NCBI GenBank assembly: GCA_039811225.1 | Contig: JBDHYG010000010.1 | Location: 1-64,000 of the forward strand | DNA length: 64,000 nt | Direction: 5' to 3' | From: JAFDXJ01 sp039811225 | GTDB taxonomy: Bacteria > Bacteroidota > Bacteroidia > Chitinophagales > Chitinophagaceae | In this document: piece after piece, positions 52,505 through 60,742 of the stretch | How the letters are laid out: each line of letters starts with the position of its first letter | Numbering within the stretch: position 1 is the stretch's first letter | Notes under the pieces: generated by a model | What the model saw: the letters and a program-made list of their open reading frames with translations, nothing else | Told to the model about the DNA's origin: nothing | Databases searched by the model: none | Position numbers and translations under genes: made by a program

Positions 52505-53653
52505 TTATTCACCACCTCCGGAATTATCCAGGTCAAATAATAAACTAAAGCGTAATGTATTGGATAAAGGATTCCGGGTTATACCATTCCCGGAAGGAGC
52601 CAGGTAAGAAAAGTTTAAATTAAAGACATTGTATTTCACGCCTACACCGGCTGTAAAATAGCGACGGCCACCCTGGTTTTTCCCTTCATAGAAATAACCC
52701 GCGCGAACAGAGAACTGATTGTTATATGTGTATTCCACGCCGGGGGAAAAGGTGATGGCATTATTGCTGAATGATTTAAACCAACTTTCAAATACACTGT
52801 AATTGTGGTAATTGGCCAGGTTAGTGGAATCGGTTGTATTATCCCCGGTATATTCCGGTACGGCCGGTACCAGCAGCTTATTAATATCAAGCGCCAGGGT
52901 TAATTTACTGGTTTCATCAAATACCCAGGAATAGGCTCCGCCAATACCCATATTAGCCGGAATGAAGTCCTTACTTTGAGCATCATTGGTATAGCCGATT
53001 TTTGATCCCAGGTTAGAGAGCGATAAACCATAAGTCAACCCCTGTCCACTTTCATCAGTTCCATCATGGTACAGGGATAGATCGGCTGCGAAAGCATTAC
53101 CGGCCTTATACGTTACACCATTAAAACTACCATTGGCCAGGTTGGAATTGATATACCGTAATGCAACTCCGATGGCAAAATTATCAGACAGCTTCCTGGA
53201 ATAGCCGAGGTCAAAAGCAAATTCCCGTGGTCGGCTTGTATTGAGTGGGTTACCATTAAAATCCACAAACTGTATCTGACCCAGGTTGAAATAACGTAAA
53301 GAAGCTGAGATAGCTTGCTCATCATCCAGTTTATAATATCCGGCTAGTGTAGCCAGGAAAACATCCTGGGCGATATCTTTCAACCAGGGTGTATAGGTAA
53401 TACCTACAGCGCCATTGCTACTCGCAAAAGGTGTTTTAGCCAGGTTCCAGAAGCTGGAATTTGCGTCCGGGCTAATGGCGATACCGGCATCTCCCATGCC
53501 ACCGGCGCGAGCATCTGGTGAAATCCGCAGGAAAGGAACGGCCGTGGTAACGATATTGATTGGAGCTGTTTGATCCTGAGCATTTACCTGGGAAGAAAGC
53601 GCGATACTAACCAATAGGGCACATGCAGTCGCTTTCAATTGCATTTTGTTCAT
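52505..53653 (-). CDS. porV: Type IX secretion system outer-membrane protein PorV
   Basis: 382 residues, a 14-strand FadL-like barrel. After the signal peptide (…SSQVNAQ) comes the PorV hallmark FLRISPDARAGGMGDAGIA and SSFWNLAKTPFA. C-terminus is beta-barrel-like. PorV carries T9SS cargo from the translocon to the cell-surface attachment complex by binding the C-terminal domain. It matches the three CTD-bearing proteins in this window. Divergent from gldJ; porU, adjacent in Flavobacterium, is not at this site. Confidence 0.93.
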   Translation of the reverse strand: MNKMQLKATACALLVSIALSSQVNAQDQTAPINIVTTAVPFLRISPDARAGGMGDAGIAISPDANSSFWNLAKTPFASSNGAVGITYTPWLKDIAQDVFLATLAGYYKLDDEQAISASLRYFNLGQIQFVDFNGNPLNTSRPREFAFDLGYSRKLSDNFAIGVALRYINSNLANGSFNGVTYKAGNAFAADLSLYHDGTDESGQGLTYGLSLSNLGSKIGYTNDAQSKDFIPANMGIGGAYSWVFDETSKLTLALDINKLLVPAVPEYTGDNTTDSTNLANYHNYSVFESWFKSFSNNAITFSPGVEYTYNNQFSVRAGYFYEGKNQGGRRYFTAGVGVKYNVFNLNFSYLAPSGNGITRNPLSNTLRFSLLFDLDNSGGGE

Positions 53654-53982
53654 TCATTATATTTTAAAAGATGAGATGTAAGTGGGCCTGGTCTTAATAT
53701 ACTTTGGCCTGATAGGTAGAGTTTCTGTATAAGCAAATCGTTTTGAAGGTGTATTTCCGTTTTTTATTTTGTATGACAAATATAGGGCACAATACGTTAT
53801 GTTTTTCCTTACTCCCCAAAACGTTTTTTTTGAAAAAAAGGTATAAAAGGCATTTATTTTTTTAGAATGCAAAATTTTCTGGCATTAATTCTAATTTCTT
53901 TGCAAATTGCACCCCTGTTTTGGCAATATTTTAAGAATGTTGTCGTTTCATAAATCTAATCAGGCAAAAACCAACATTTAAA
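53654..53982. other. Divergent promoter region between porV and gldJ
   Basis: 329 bp. A minus-strand TATATTTG at 53777-53784 fits the -7 element for porV. For gldJ a weaker TTTCTTTG is at 53895-53902. The remainder is AT-rich; I see no gene or repeat. Confidence 0.6.
53777..53784 (-). promoter_or_regulatory. -7 promoter element of porV
   Basis: Minus-strand TATATTTG matches TAnnTTTG and gives a leader of about 115 nt. Confidence 0.5.
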
Positions 53983-55539
53983 ATGTTTAAAAAATCCGGA
54001 AATTTTTTAATGGCAGCATTGGTCCTGGGTACTTTGTCCTCCTGTAAATATGGGCTTTTTAATAAAAATAAGCATGAACAAAGTACAGTTACCGGCTGGA
54101 ATTACAATGATAAAAACCAGGGTGGCTTTAATGTGACCAAGCCAAAAGATATTAAAACCGGCCCGGGACTGGTATTTGTCCAGGGGGGTACTTTTACCAT
54201 GGGGGCAACGCAGGAAGATGTAATGGGAGACTGGAACAATATCCCTCGCCGGGTGACTGTGAATTCCTTTTTTATTGATAAAACAGAAGTAGCGAATGTG
54301 CACTACAGGGAATACCTGAATTGGCTGGAAAATGTTTTTTCCGATCCACAATACCAGGCCGTACTGGACGGCGCCCGCCCCGATACATTGGTTTGGCGGA
54401 GCGAGTTGGCTTACAATGAACCCTATGTGGAATATTATTTTCGCCACCCGGCCTATAACTATTATCCCGTGGTGGGTGTAACCTGGCGCCAGGCACGTGA
54501 TTTCTGTATTTGGCGTACAGACAGGGTAAATGAATTGGAACTAATCAAGAGAGGCTACCAGAATAAAAATGTAATCAAACAGGAAATGAATGGCGGTGGC
54601 CAGGACAATTTCAATACAAAATCTTACCTGATGGGTGAGTATGAAGGAATTCCTGGTAAACCTAAAAAGAATCCTTTATTGGATGCACAGGGCAGGCCTC
54701 GTTTGACAGTAAAATTTGAGGATGGGGTACTCTTCCCGGATTACCGCCTGCCTACAGAAGCAGAATGGGAATATGCGGCACTGGGATATATCAATCAAAA
54801 CCCACAACCCCGGAAAAGTGAAAAGAAAAGAGGAGAAGAGCTGATTGCCAATAAACAATTGTATTCCTGGAAAAATGATGGCTTCGATAATTTACGTGGC
54901 ACCCGGAAAGGTACCATGCAGGGAGCTTTCCTGGCGAATTTCAAAAGAGGCAATGGGGACTATATGGGTACACCCGGTGGCTTAAATGACCGGTCTGCCA
55001 TTCCTTCTGCAGTTGTTTCTTTTTATCCCAATGGCTTTGGTCTCTACAATATGAGTGGTAACGTAAATGAATGGGTAGCTGATGTGTACAGACCGTTAAC
55101 TGGTTTAGAAGAAGATGATCTGAACCCATTCCGTGGAAACGTATTCGAAAAGGTGGATATGAGTGGTGGCCCGGGCAACCTTCGGGATAGCCTTGGCAGG
55201 ATCAAAGAAATTCCTGAATCAGATTCTGCTTTAGCAAATAGAAGAAATTATCAACGCTCTTATGCAATCAATTATTTAGATGGTGATTCTGCCAGTCGTG
55301 TCTATTATGGTTATGGTGTAACCACTTTGGTGAGTGATAAATCCCGCGTTTATAAAGGGGGTAGCTGGATGGACATGCCTTATTGGCTGAGCCCTGGTAC
55401 AAGACGTTTTATGGATGAAGATGAAAGCAGCAGCACCATTGGATTCCGCTGTGCCATGACACATTATGGCGCACCGGAAGGGACATCAACCAAGTTACCA
55501 AATGGTAACTTCTTCCCGAAACGAAGACAAAAAAGGTAA
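53983..55539 (+). CDS. gldJ: Gliding-motility lipoprotein GldJ
   Basis: 518 residues, close to GldJ of Flavobacterium (~560). Lipobox ends at C21 (LGTLSSC). The body is a formylglycine-generating-enzyme/SUMF1-like domain: GLVFVQGGTFTMGATQEDV at the start, EVANVHYREYLNWL, YRLPTEAEWEYAA, YNMSGNVNEWVADVY and GFRCAM at the end. It is predicted not to be an active FGE, as in other Gld lipoproteins. GldJ is an outer-membrane component needed for gliding and stability of GldK in the T9SS. Followed by a terminator, then nadC. Confidence 0.9.
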   Translation: MFKKSGNFLMAALVLGTLSSCKYGLFNKNKHEQSTVTGWNYNDKNQGGFNVTKPKDIKTGPGLVFVQGGTFTMGATQEDVMGDWNNIPRRVTVNSFFIDKTEVANVHYREYLNWLENVFSDPQYQAVLDGARPDTLVWRSELAYNEPYVEYYFRHPAYNYYPVVGVTWRQARDFCIWRTDRVNELELIKRGYQNKNVIKQEMNGGGQDNFNTKSYLMGEYEGIPGKPKKNPLLDAQGRPRLTVKFEDGVLFPDYRLPTEAEWEYAALGYINQNPQPRKSEKKRGEELIANKQLYSWKNDGFDNLRGTRKGTMQGAFLANFKRGNGDYMGTPGGLNDRSAIPSAVVSFYPNGFGLYNMSGNVNEWVADVYRPLTGLEEDDLNPFRGNVFEKVDMSGGPGNLRDSLGRIKEIPESDSALANRRNYQRSYAINYLDGDSASRVYYGYGVTTLVSDKSRVYKGGSWMDMPYWLSPGTRRFMDEDESSSTIGFRCAMTHYGAPEGTSTKLPNGNFFPKRRQKR

Positions 55540-55554
55540 GTACGCAATTTTTAT

Positions 55555-55584
55555 AAATACCTGCTTTTGGGCAGGTATTTTTTT
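55555..55584 (+). terminator. Intrinsic terminator after gldJ
   Basis: A perfect 10-bp stem AAATACCTGC/GCAGGTATTT with a 6-nt loop, followed by TTTT. Confidence 0.88.
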
Positions 55585-55613
55585 ATTGGTAAATGTTGCA
55601 TCTTTTCAAGCAG

Positions 55614-55621
55614 TAAATTTG
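55614..55621 (+). promoter_or_regulatory. -7 promoter element of nadC
   Basis: TAAATTTG matches TAnnTTTG, 22 bp before the GTG start at 55644. Confidence 0.5.
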
Positions 55622-55643
55622 TTGTATTCAAAAATCTTATTTC

Positions 55644-56498
55644 GTGCAAGCTGAAGACATCCGACATTTTATAGAAGAAGCATTCAGGGAAGATGTGGGC
55701 GATGGCGATCATTCGACCCTTTGTTGTATTCCCAAAGAACAAAAAGGAAAAGCTATTTTAAAAATCAAGCAGGAAGGGATACTGGCAGGAATGGAACTGG
55801 CGCATAAAATTTTCCATTATGTGGAACCGGCCTCCCGCTTCACACCTTATAAAAAGGATGGTGAGCCGGTGCAAACAGGCGAACAAGCTTTTCTTATTGA
55901 GGGGCATATCCATACAATCCTGAAATGCGAACGGCTTGTGTTGAATTGTATGCAACGTATGTCAGGTATTGCCACTCTCACTAGACAATATGTAGATCTG
56001 TTAAAAGGTTACCATACCAAAATCCTGGATACCCGGAAAACGACACCGAATTTCAGGATATGGGAAAAAGAAGCTGTCCGTATAGGCGGCGCATTGAATC
56101 ACCGGATGGGTTTATACGATATGATTATGCTAAAAGATAATCATATTGATTACTGTGGCGGCATTCTTCCTGCTATTGAAAAGGCCTGGGAATATGTCCA
56201 AAAATTTAAACCATCATTAAAGATTGAAGTGGAGACGAGAAGCCTGGATGAAGTGGCCCTGGTTTGTCAGCATGCACAGGGTAAAGTATTCAGGATTATG
56301 CTGGATAATTTTAAACCAGGAGATATTAGTACTGCCTTGCAAATGATAAATAAGAAATTTGAAACAGAAGCAAGTGGTGGTATTCATAAAGAAAATATCA
56401 TTGCGTATGCAGCAACCGGTGTGGATTTTATAAGTATCGGTGGGTTAATCCACCAGGCAAAGAGCATAGACCTGAGTCTCAAAGCCACATTTCAATAA
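55644..56498 (+). CDS. nadC: Nicotinate-nucleotide pyrophosphorylase (carboxylating)
   Basis: 284 residues from the GTG start at 55644. Conserved quinolinate PRT blocks: REDVGDGDHSTL, ERLVLNCMQRMSGIATLTRQ, ILDTRKTTPNFRIWEKEAV with the RKT motif, GGALNHRMGLYDMIMLKDNH and KIEVETRSLDE. It joins quinolinate and PRPP to nicotinate mononucleotide. nadA and nadB are not in the window. It is followed 9 bp later by yciH, so the two are likely cotranscribed. Confidence 0.96.
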   Translation: MQAEDIRHFIEEAFREDVGDGDHSTLCCIPKEQKGKAILKIKQEGILAGMELAHKIFHYVEPASRFTPYKKDGEPVQTGEQAFLIEGHIHTILKCERLVLNCMQRMSGIATLTRQYVDLLKGYHTKILDTRKTTPNFRIWEKEAVRIGGALNHRMGLYDMIMLKDNHIDYCGGILPAIEKAWEYVQKFKPSLKIEVETRSLDEVALVCQHAQGKVFRIMLDNFKPGDISTALQMINKKFETEASGGIHKENIIAYAATGVDFISIGGLIHQAKSIDLSLKATFQ

Positions 56499-56507
56499 GA
56501 ACAAATT

Positions 56508-56855
56508 ATGGCTAAAAAGAAACTTTCATCAGGAGGCATTGTGTATAGTACGGATCCAAATTTTCAATTTGAAAAAGATCCACCCGAGATGACTACCTTG
56601 TTACCAGAACAACAGCTATTAAAGATACAGTTAGAAACCCGGCATCGTGCTGGTAAAACCGTAACCTGTATCCAAGGCTTCTCAGGCACTCAAAGTGATC
56701 TGGAAGATTTAGGTAAAAAATTGAAAAACTATTGTGGCACAGGTGGCAGTGTGAAAGAGGGTATTATTATTATCCAGGGTGATCAGCGCACGAAAGTACT
56801 TACATGGTTGCAGGAGCATCAATATAAACAATCGAAGATTTCAGGGAAAAACTGA
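56508..56855 (+). CDS. yciH: SUI1/YciH-family translation initiation-like protein
   Basis: 115 residues with the SUI1 core: QLLKIQLETRHRAGKTVTCIQ, then DLGKKLKNYCGTGGSVKEGI and DQRTKVLTWLQ. It resembles eukaryotic eIF1; in E. coli YciH can test start-codon choice on the 30S. Its N-terminus (MAKKKLSSGGIVYSTDPNF) is the usual YciH start. Cotranscribed with nadC; the M1 peptidase begins 27 bp downstream. Confidence 0.93.
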   Translation: MAKKKLSSGGIVYSTDPNFQFEKDPPEMTTLLPEQQLLKIQLETRHRAGKTVTCIQGFSGTQSDLEDLGKKLKNYCGTGGSVKEGIIIIQGDQRTKVLTWLQEHQYKQSKISGKN

Positions 56856-56882
56856 TTCATATTTTGTAAAAACTTTTTTCAC

Positions 56883-58472
56883 ATGAAGAAGATATACAGT
56901 TTAGTGCTATTCCTGTTTTCAATACAGGCTATCGCTCAAAAACCAATAAGTGGTGGCCATTTAAAACAGTTACAGGCTATTATGGATATCCGGCATTATA
57001 CCCTCGTGTTGGATGTAAACCCTGTACAACAATCAATACAGGGTTATACCGAAATTAGTTTAATACTCAGCAAAAGAACAGATAGTTTGCTATTTGACCT
57101 GCAGCATGTTTTGAACGTTTCGAAAGCATGGGTCAACGCAAAGGAAGTCTCTTTTGTCCGGCAGGATGATTATGTTTATCTCGTTTCACCGCATGGTTTT
57201 GATACCGGCAGGCAACTGGTTAAGATTGCTTATGGTGGGATCCCGCAGGTAGCTAAAAGGCCACCCTGGGATGGAGGATTTACCTGGGCCAAAGATTCCC
57301 TGGGTAATCCCTGGATTGCAATAACAGATGAAGGAGAAGGCGCCAAAATTTTATTTCCCTGTAAGGACCATCCCAGCGATGAGCCCAATGAAGGAGCCGA
57401 CCTGGTGATAACGGTACCCAAAGGCCTGGTGGTAGCGGGGCCGGGCTTATTAAAGGAGATGAAAACAAAAAAGGATAAATCCACGTTTCATTGGAAAACA
57501 AATTATTCGATCAACAATTATTGCATATTATTTAATGTAGGGAAATATACCGTTGTTTCAAGACCCTATAAAACCATTAACGGGAATATGGTACCAATCC
57601 AGTTTTATGTATTGCAAATGCATGCAGATAAGGCGCCACATCATTTGGATATTTTAGAAAGAACCATTGCAGTGCAGGAAAAATATTTTGGAGAATACCC
57701 GTTTGTGAAAGAGAAAATCGGCATTTGTGAAACCCCTCATTTAGGCATGGAGCATCAAACCATGAATGCGTATGGGAATGAATTTCATTATACGAAAGTC
57801 GGCGGGCAGGATTTTGATGGCCTGATGCATCATGAGTTTGGCCATGAATGGTGGGGCAATAAAGTAACTGCAAAAGATTGGGCGCATTATTGGATCCAGG
57901 AAGGCATTTGTAGTTTTGGTGATGTATTGTTTGTCCGTGAATTGGAAGGTGAACAGGCATACCTGGCTAAAATGCGTGAATATAGTTTCTCCATTCAAAA
58001 TAAATTGCCTATTGTATTAGGTGAGGAAGTGGTGGAGGAAGATGCCTATCAGCCGGATATTTATACAAAGGGCGCCTTCTTCATGCATACACTCCGGTAT
58101 GTCATTGGTGACAGTATTTTTTTCCCCGCATTGAAAGCCTTTGCAACAGATCCTTTATACACGTATGATCACCAGGTGACAACCGATGATGTAGAAAAAT
58201 ATTTCAGTCATGCGGCCGGCCGGGATCTGAAACCTTTATTTGATTTTTATTTGCGTACCACGCAGAAATTGGCAGTTGTAGTACATCGTTTGCGCGACAC
58301 CGTGTACAAAATAAGTATAGAAAATTTTACAGGCGCCCTGCCCCTGGATATTCAAACAGATAAAGGAAAGAGCCGGTTGCTTATCAATAAAGAAGGCACT
58401 ACCATCAATAGTACCACTATGCCGTTGGTGGACCAGGATGGTTATTACCTGAAAACGGTTTTGTACGAATAG
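56883..58472 (+). CDS. Secreted M1-family zinc metallopeptidase
   Basis: 529 residues, with a signal peptide (to ...QAIAQ). The N-terminal beta-domain is followed by the catalytic domain: substrate motif GMEHQTMNAYGNE (a variant of GAMEN), HEFGH at 317-321 and the third zinc ligand E340, 18 residues after the last His. All zinc ligands are present. It lacks the large C-terminal alpha-helical domain of long aminopeptidases, so it is of the short M1 type. Likely periplasmic or surface peptidase. 27 bp after yciH; convergent with the acylase gene. Confidence 0.92.
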   Translation: MKKIYSLVLFLFSIQAIAQKPISGGHLKQLQAIMDIRHYTLVLDVNPVQQSIQGYTEISLILSKRTDSLLFDLQHVLNVSKAWVNAKEVSFVRQDDYVYLVSPHGFDTGRQLVKIAYGGIPQVAKRPPWDGGFTWAKDSLGNPWIAITDEGEGAKILFPCKDHPSDEPNEGADLVITVPKGLVVAGPGLLKEMKTKKDKSTFHWKTNYSINNYCILFNVGKYTVVSRPYKTINGNMVPIQFYVLQMHADKAPHHLDILERTIAVQEKYFGEYPFVKEKIGICETPHLGMEHQTMNAYGNEFHYTKVGGQDFDGLMHHEFGHEWWGNKVTAKDWAHYWIQEGICSFGDVLFVRELEGEQAYLAKMREYSFSIQNKLPIVLGEEVVEEDAYQPDIYTKGAFFMHTLRYVIGDSIFFPALKAFATDPLYTYDHQVTTDDVEKYFSHAAGRDLKPLFDFYLRTTQKLAVVVHRLRDTVYKISIENFTGALPLDIQTDKGKSRLLINKEGTTINSTTMPLVDQDGYYLKTVLYE

Positions 58473-58490
58473 GGATAAAATGCCGGCAAA

Positions 58491-60671
58491 TTATTCTCCG
58501 GGGTGATAGGTTTTTTCAGCATGCTTCAACACGTCTTCCCGGTAGAAATTTACATCTTTAAAAATCCCGCGGGCATACATTTTACCCTGGTCAAAAAAAT
58601 GACTGGAATTTTCCTGTCCACTTTCGCCACCTGCCAAAAGAGATTTTGCTTTTATTTTTTCACCAAATTCTACGGCACAGATAAAACTATTCCCGTGAAC
58701 GCCGTACCTTTTTTTGGTACCCGGGAAACTCCGGCTGTTATAGGCTGGTAACATTCCCCAGGTAGATGATGTAAAGCCCACGGGGTAGCTGGGCGCAGCA
58801 TCATCAAAGCGATCATTGATATCATTTGAAATCCGTTGAAAACGGTTTATCTCGCCCCAGGCAATTTGCCAGGTTCCGAAAAGATTAGTCAGGGTTTCCA
58901 TTGCGTTACGTAAAGGATTTAATAGATCATCCGGTGAAGCAACAGAACTAAATTGCTTTGTTTTGTCCACGATATCCATTTCTTCATCTTCTACTTGTGT
59001 GGCATAAATAGCTTTTAATAAATTTTCACCCCAGTAAACCGCTAATGTAGTTGCTACCGAATTTTCGCCACTATGATAATCCCAGTTTTTAAAAATTGCG
59101 ATCGGTTCCGCAAAATATTTTTTGATGCTGTCATTTTCTTTTGATGCTGCTTGATAAGCCTGTAATAGTGCCGGCACCAACACTTCAAATGCGGCAAGGT
59201 AGGTGTCATAGCCTTTACCAATCACTTTATCCAGGGTATATGCCTTTTCTTCCCCGAGGATTCGGATCGCATTGATACCCCGAAAATTTTGCCCATCCGG
59301 CGCCATATAAGCAGGATAATCTTTTTTAAGAGGACTGAATGTACCGGCTGCAGTATAAGGAGTGGAATTGCAATTTTCCAACCAACCATTGGGTGGGTTA
59401 TATATATGCACGCTTTGATCTACCGTATGCAGGCCTTTCCATTCTGTTGCTGAAATACTGCCATCAACCGGTTTTGACCAGTCATATGCTGTATCCCGTA
59501 TCGGAATAAAATTGCCATGCCAGTAAGCAATATTGCCTTCAGCATCTGCATAGACAGTATTATTGGACGTATTGGCAAGGAGGTTCATAGCTTGTTTATA
59601 TTCTGCAAAACTGGTTGCTTTTGTCCGCTGCCAGCTTTGAATAAGGCTCTTGATATCGCGGTTATTTGATTTGAGACTGATATAATTACCGGCACGTTTT
59701 GCCATGATCGGGCCATGCCCGGTATATAATGCCGTAAAGGTTTTGGTAGCAATTGTATTATCGTGTTTATATTGAATAGAAATATTTTTTTGAATAACTT
59801 TTTTTTCTGCCTGGTCGTATTGATAAAAAAGATGATTATCTTTTTCCGTAATTTTTTCGATATAGGCATCAGACACATCGGTATAACTGGATGTATGCAT
59901 CCAGCCACAATGTTCATTAAATCCCTGGTACACAAAAAACTGCCCCCAGGTCACCGCGCCATACGCATTCAGGCCTTCTTTACTGACCATATGTACTTCC
60001 GGCCGAAAATAAAAAGTTACGTGTGGATTGATATATAATATGGCATGATGAGAGGCGGTAATAGATGGTGCAAAAGCAAAACCGTTGGAACCTGTTGGTT
60101 CTTCCAATTCTATTTGTTTCCGGGCAACCGGCTTTTGGGTGCCCCCATAAAAATTTTCCAATTCATCTACACTGATGTCCGCTGTACTGATCGCACCTAT
60201 ACTTCCATCGGTCCATAACATAGGATACCAGGGCTCAAATCTGTGAAGAAGTTTTGGTTTTGTCTCCGGGTGTGTATATAAATAATAATTGATGCCATCG
60301 GCAAAAGCGATGCATAGTTTGCGGAGCCAAGCAGGCGCTGTTTCAAAATCATGTTTGGCATCAGTAGAATCTATTAAGAGCCGAATCAGTAAGTCATTGT
60401 ATAAATCCTTCTCACCATTTACTTCTGACAGGCGACCCAGTTTTTCTATATAATTTAATTCCACCCGGGGAAAATCATCTTCACACTGGGCATACAGCAA
60501 ACCAAAGACTGCATCGGCATCTGTTTTACCATATACATGCGGGATACCATAATTATCCCGGATGATGCTAACCTGTTTGGCCTGTTGTTTCCACTGTTGA
60601 ATTTCGGAAGATGTAAATGGTTGTGCCAGCAAACAAAGAGGCAACAATAAAAGGAAGGTGATTTTTTTCAT
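58491..60671 (-). CDS. Penicillin-acylase-family Ntn hydrolase
   Basis: 726 residues with a signal peptide (MKKITFLLLLPLCLLAQP). The family hallmarks are VSIIRDNYGIPHVYGKTDAD near the start and the nucleophile serine S195 in TGSNGFAFAPSIT, which becomes N-terminal after autocleavage into alpha (~170 aa) and beta (~530 aa) chains. HAILYINPHV and the Asn/Asp residues of the family are present. It hydrolyses an acyl amide; known relatives act on beta-lactams, N-acyl-homoserine lactones or unknown amides, so substrate is open. Likely periplasmic. Separated from the upstream large gene by a terminator. Confidence 0.9.
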   Translation of the reverse strand: MKKITFLLLLPLCLLAQPFTSSEIQQWKQQAKQVSIIRDNYGIPHVYGKTDADAVFGLLYAQCEDDFPRVELNYIEKLGRLSEVNGEKDLYNDLLIRLLIDSTDAKHDFETAPAWLRKLCIAFADGINYYLYTHPETKPKLLHRFEPWYPMLWTDGSIGAISTADISVDELENFYGGTQKPVARKQIELEEPTGSNGFAFAPSITASHHAILYINPHVTFYFRPEVHMVSKEGLNAYGAVTWGQFFVYQGFNEHCGWMHTSSYTDVSDAYIEKITEKDNHLFYQYDQAEKKVIQKNISIQYKHDNTIATKTFTALYTGHGPIMAKRAGNYISLKSNNRDIKSLIQSWQRTKATSFAEYKQAMNLLANTSNNTVYADAEGNIAYWHGNFIPIRDTAYDWSKPVDGSISATEWKGLHTVDQSVHIYNPPNGWLENCNSTPYTAAGTFSPLKKDYPAYMAPDGQNFRGINAIRILGEEKAYTLDKVIGKGYDTYLAAFEVLVPALLQAYQAASKENDSIKKYFAEPIAIFKNWDYHSGENSVATTLAVYWGENLLKAIYATQVEDEEMDIVDKTKQFSSVASPDDLLNPLRNAMETLTNLFGTWQIAWGEINRFQRISNDINDRFDDAAPSYPVGFTSSTWGMLPAYNSRSFPGTKKRYGVHGNSFICAVEFGEKIKAKSLLAGGESGQENSSHFFDQGKMYARGIFKDVNFYREDVLKHAEKTYHPGE

Positions 60672-60683
60672 GCATGTTTGTTT

Positions 60684-60722
60684 AAAAAAATAATTTCTAT
60701 GTAAAAAATATAGAAATTATTT
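60684..60722 (-). terminator. AT-rich intrinsic terminator after the large unknown gene
   Basis: On the minus strand a perfect 13-bp stem AAATAATTTCTAT/ATAGAAATTATTT with a 9-nt loop is followed by a run of T. It lies between the stop codon at 60743 and the start of the acylase gene, so the two genes are probably separate transcripts. Confidence 0.7.
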
Positions 60723-60742
60723 CAAGGGACAAGTTAAGGAAT

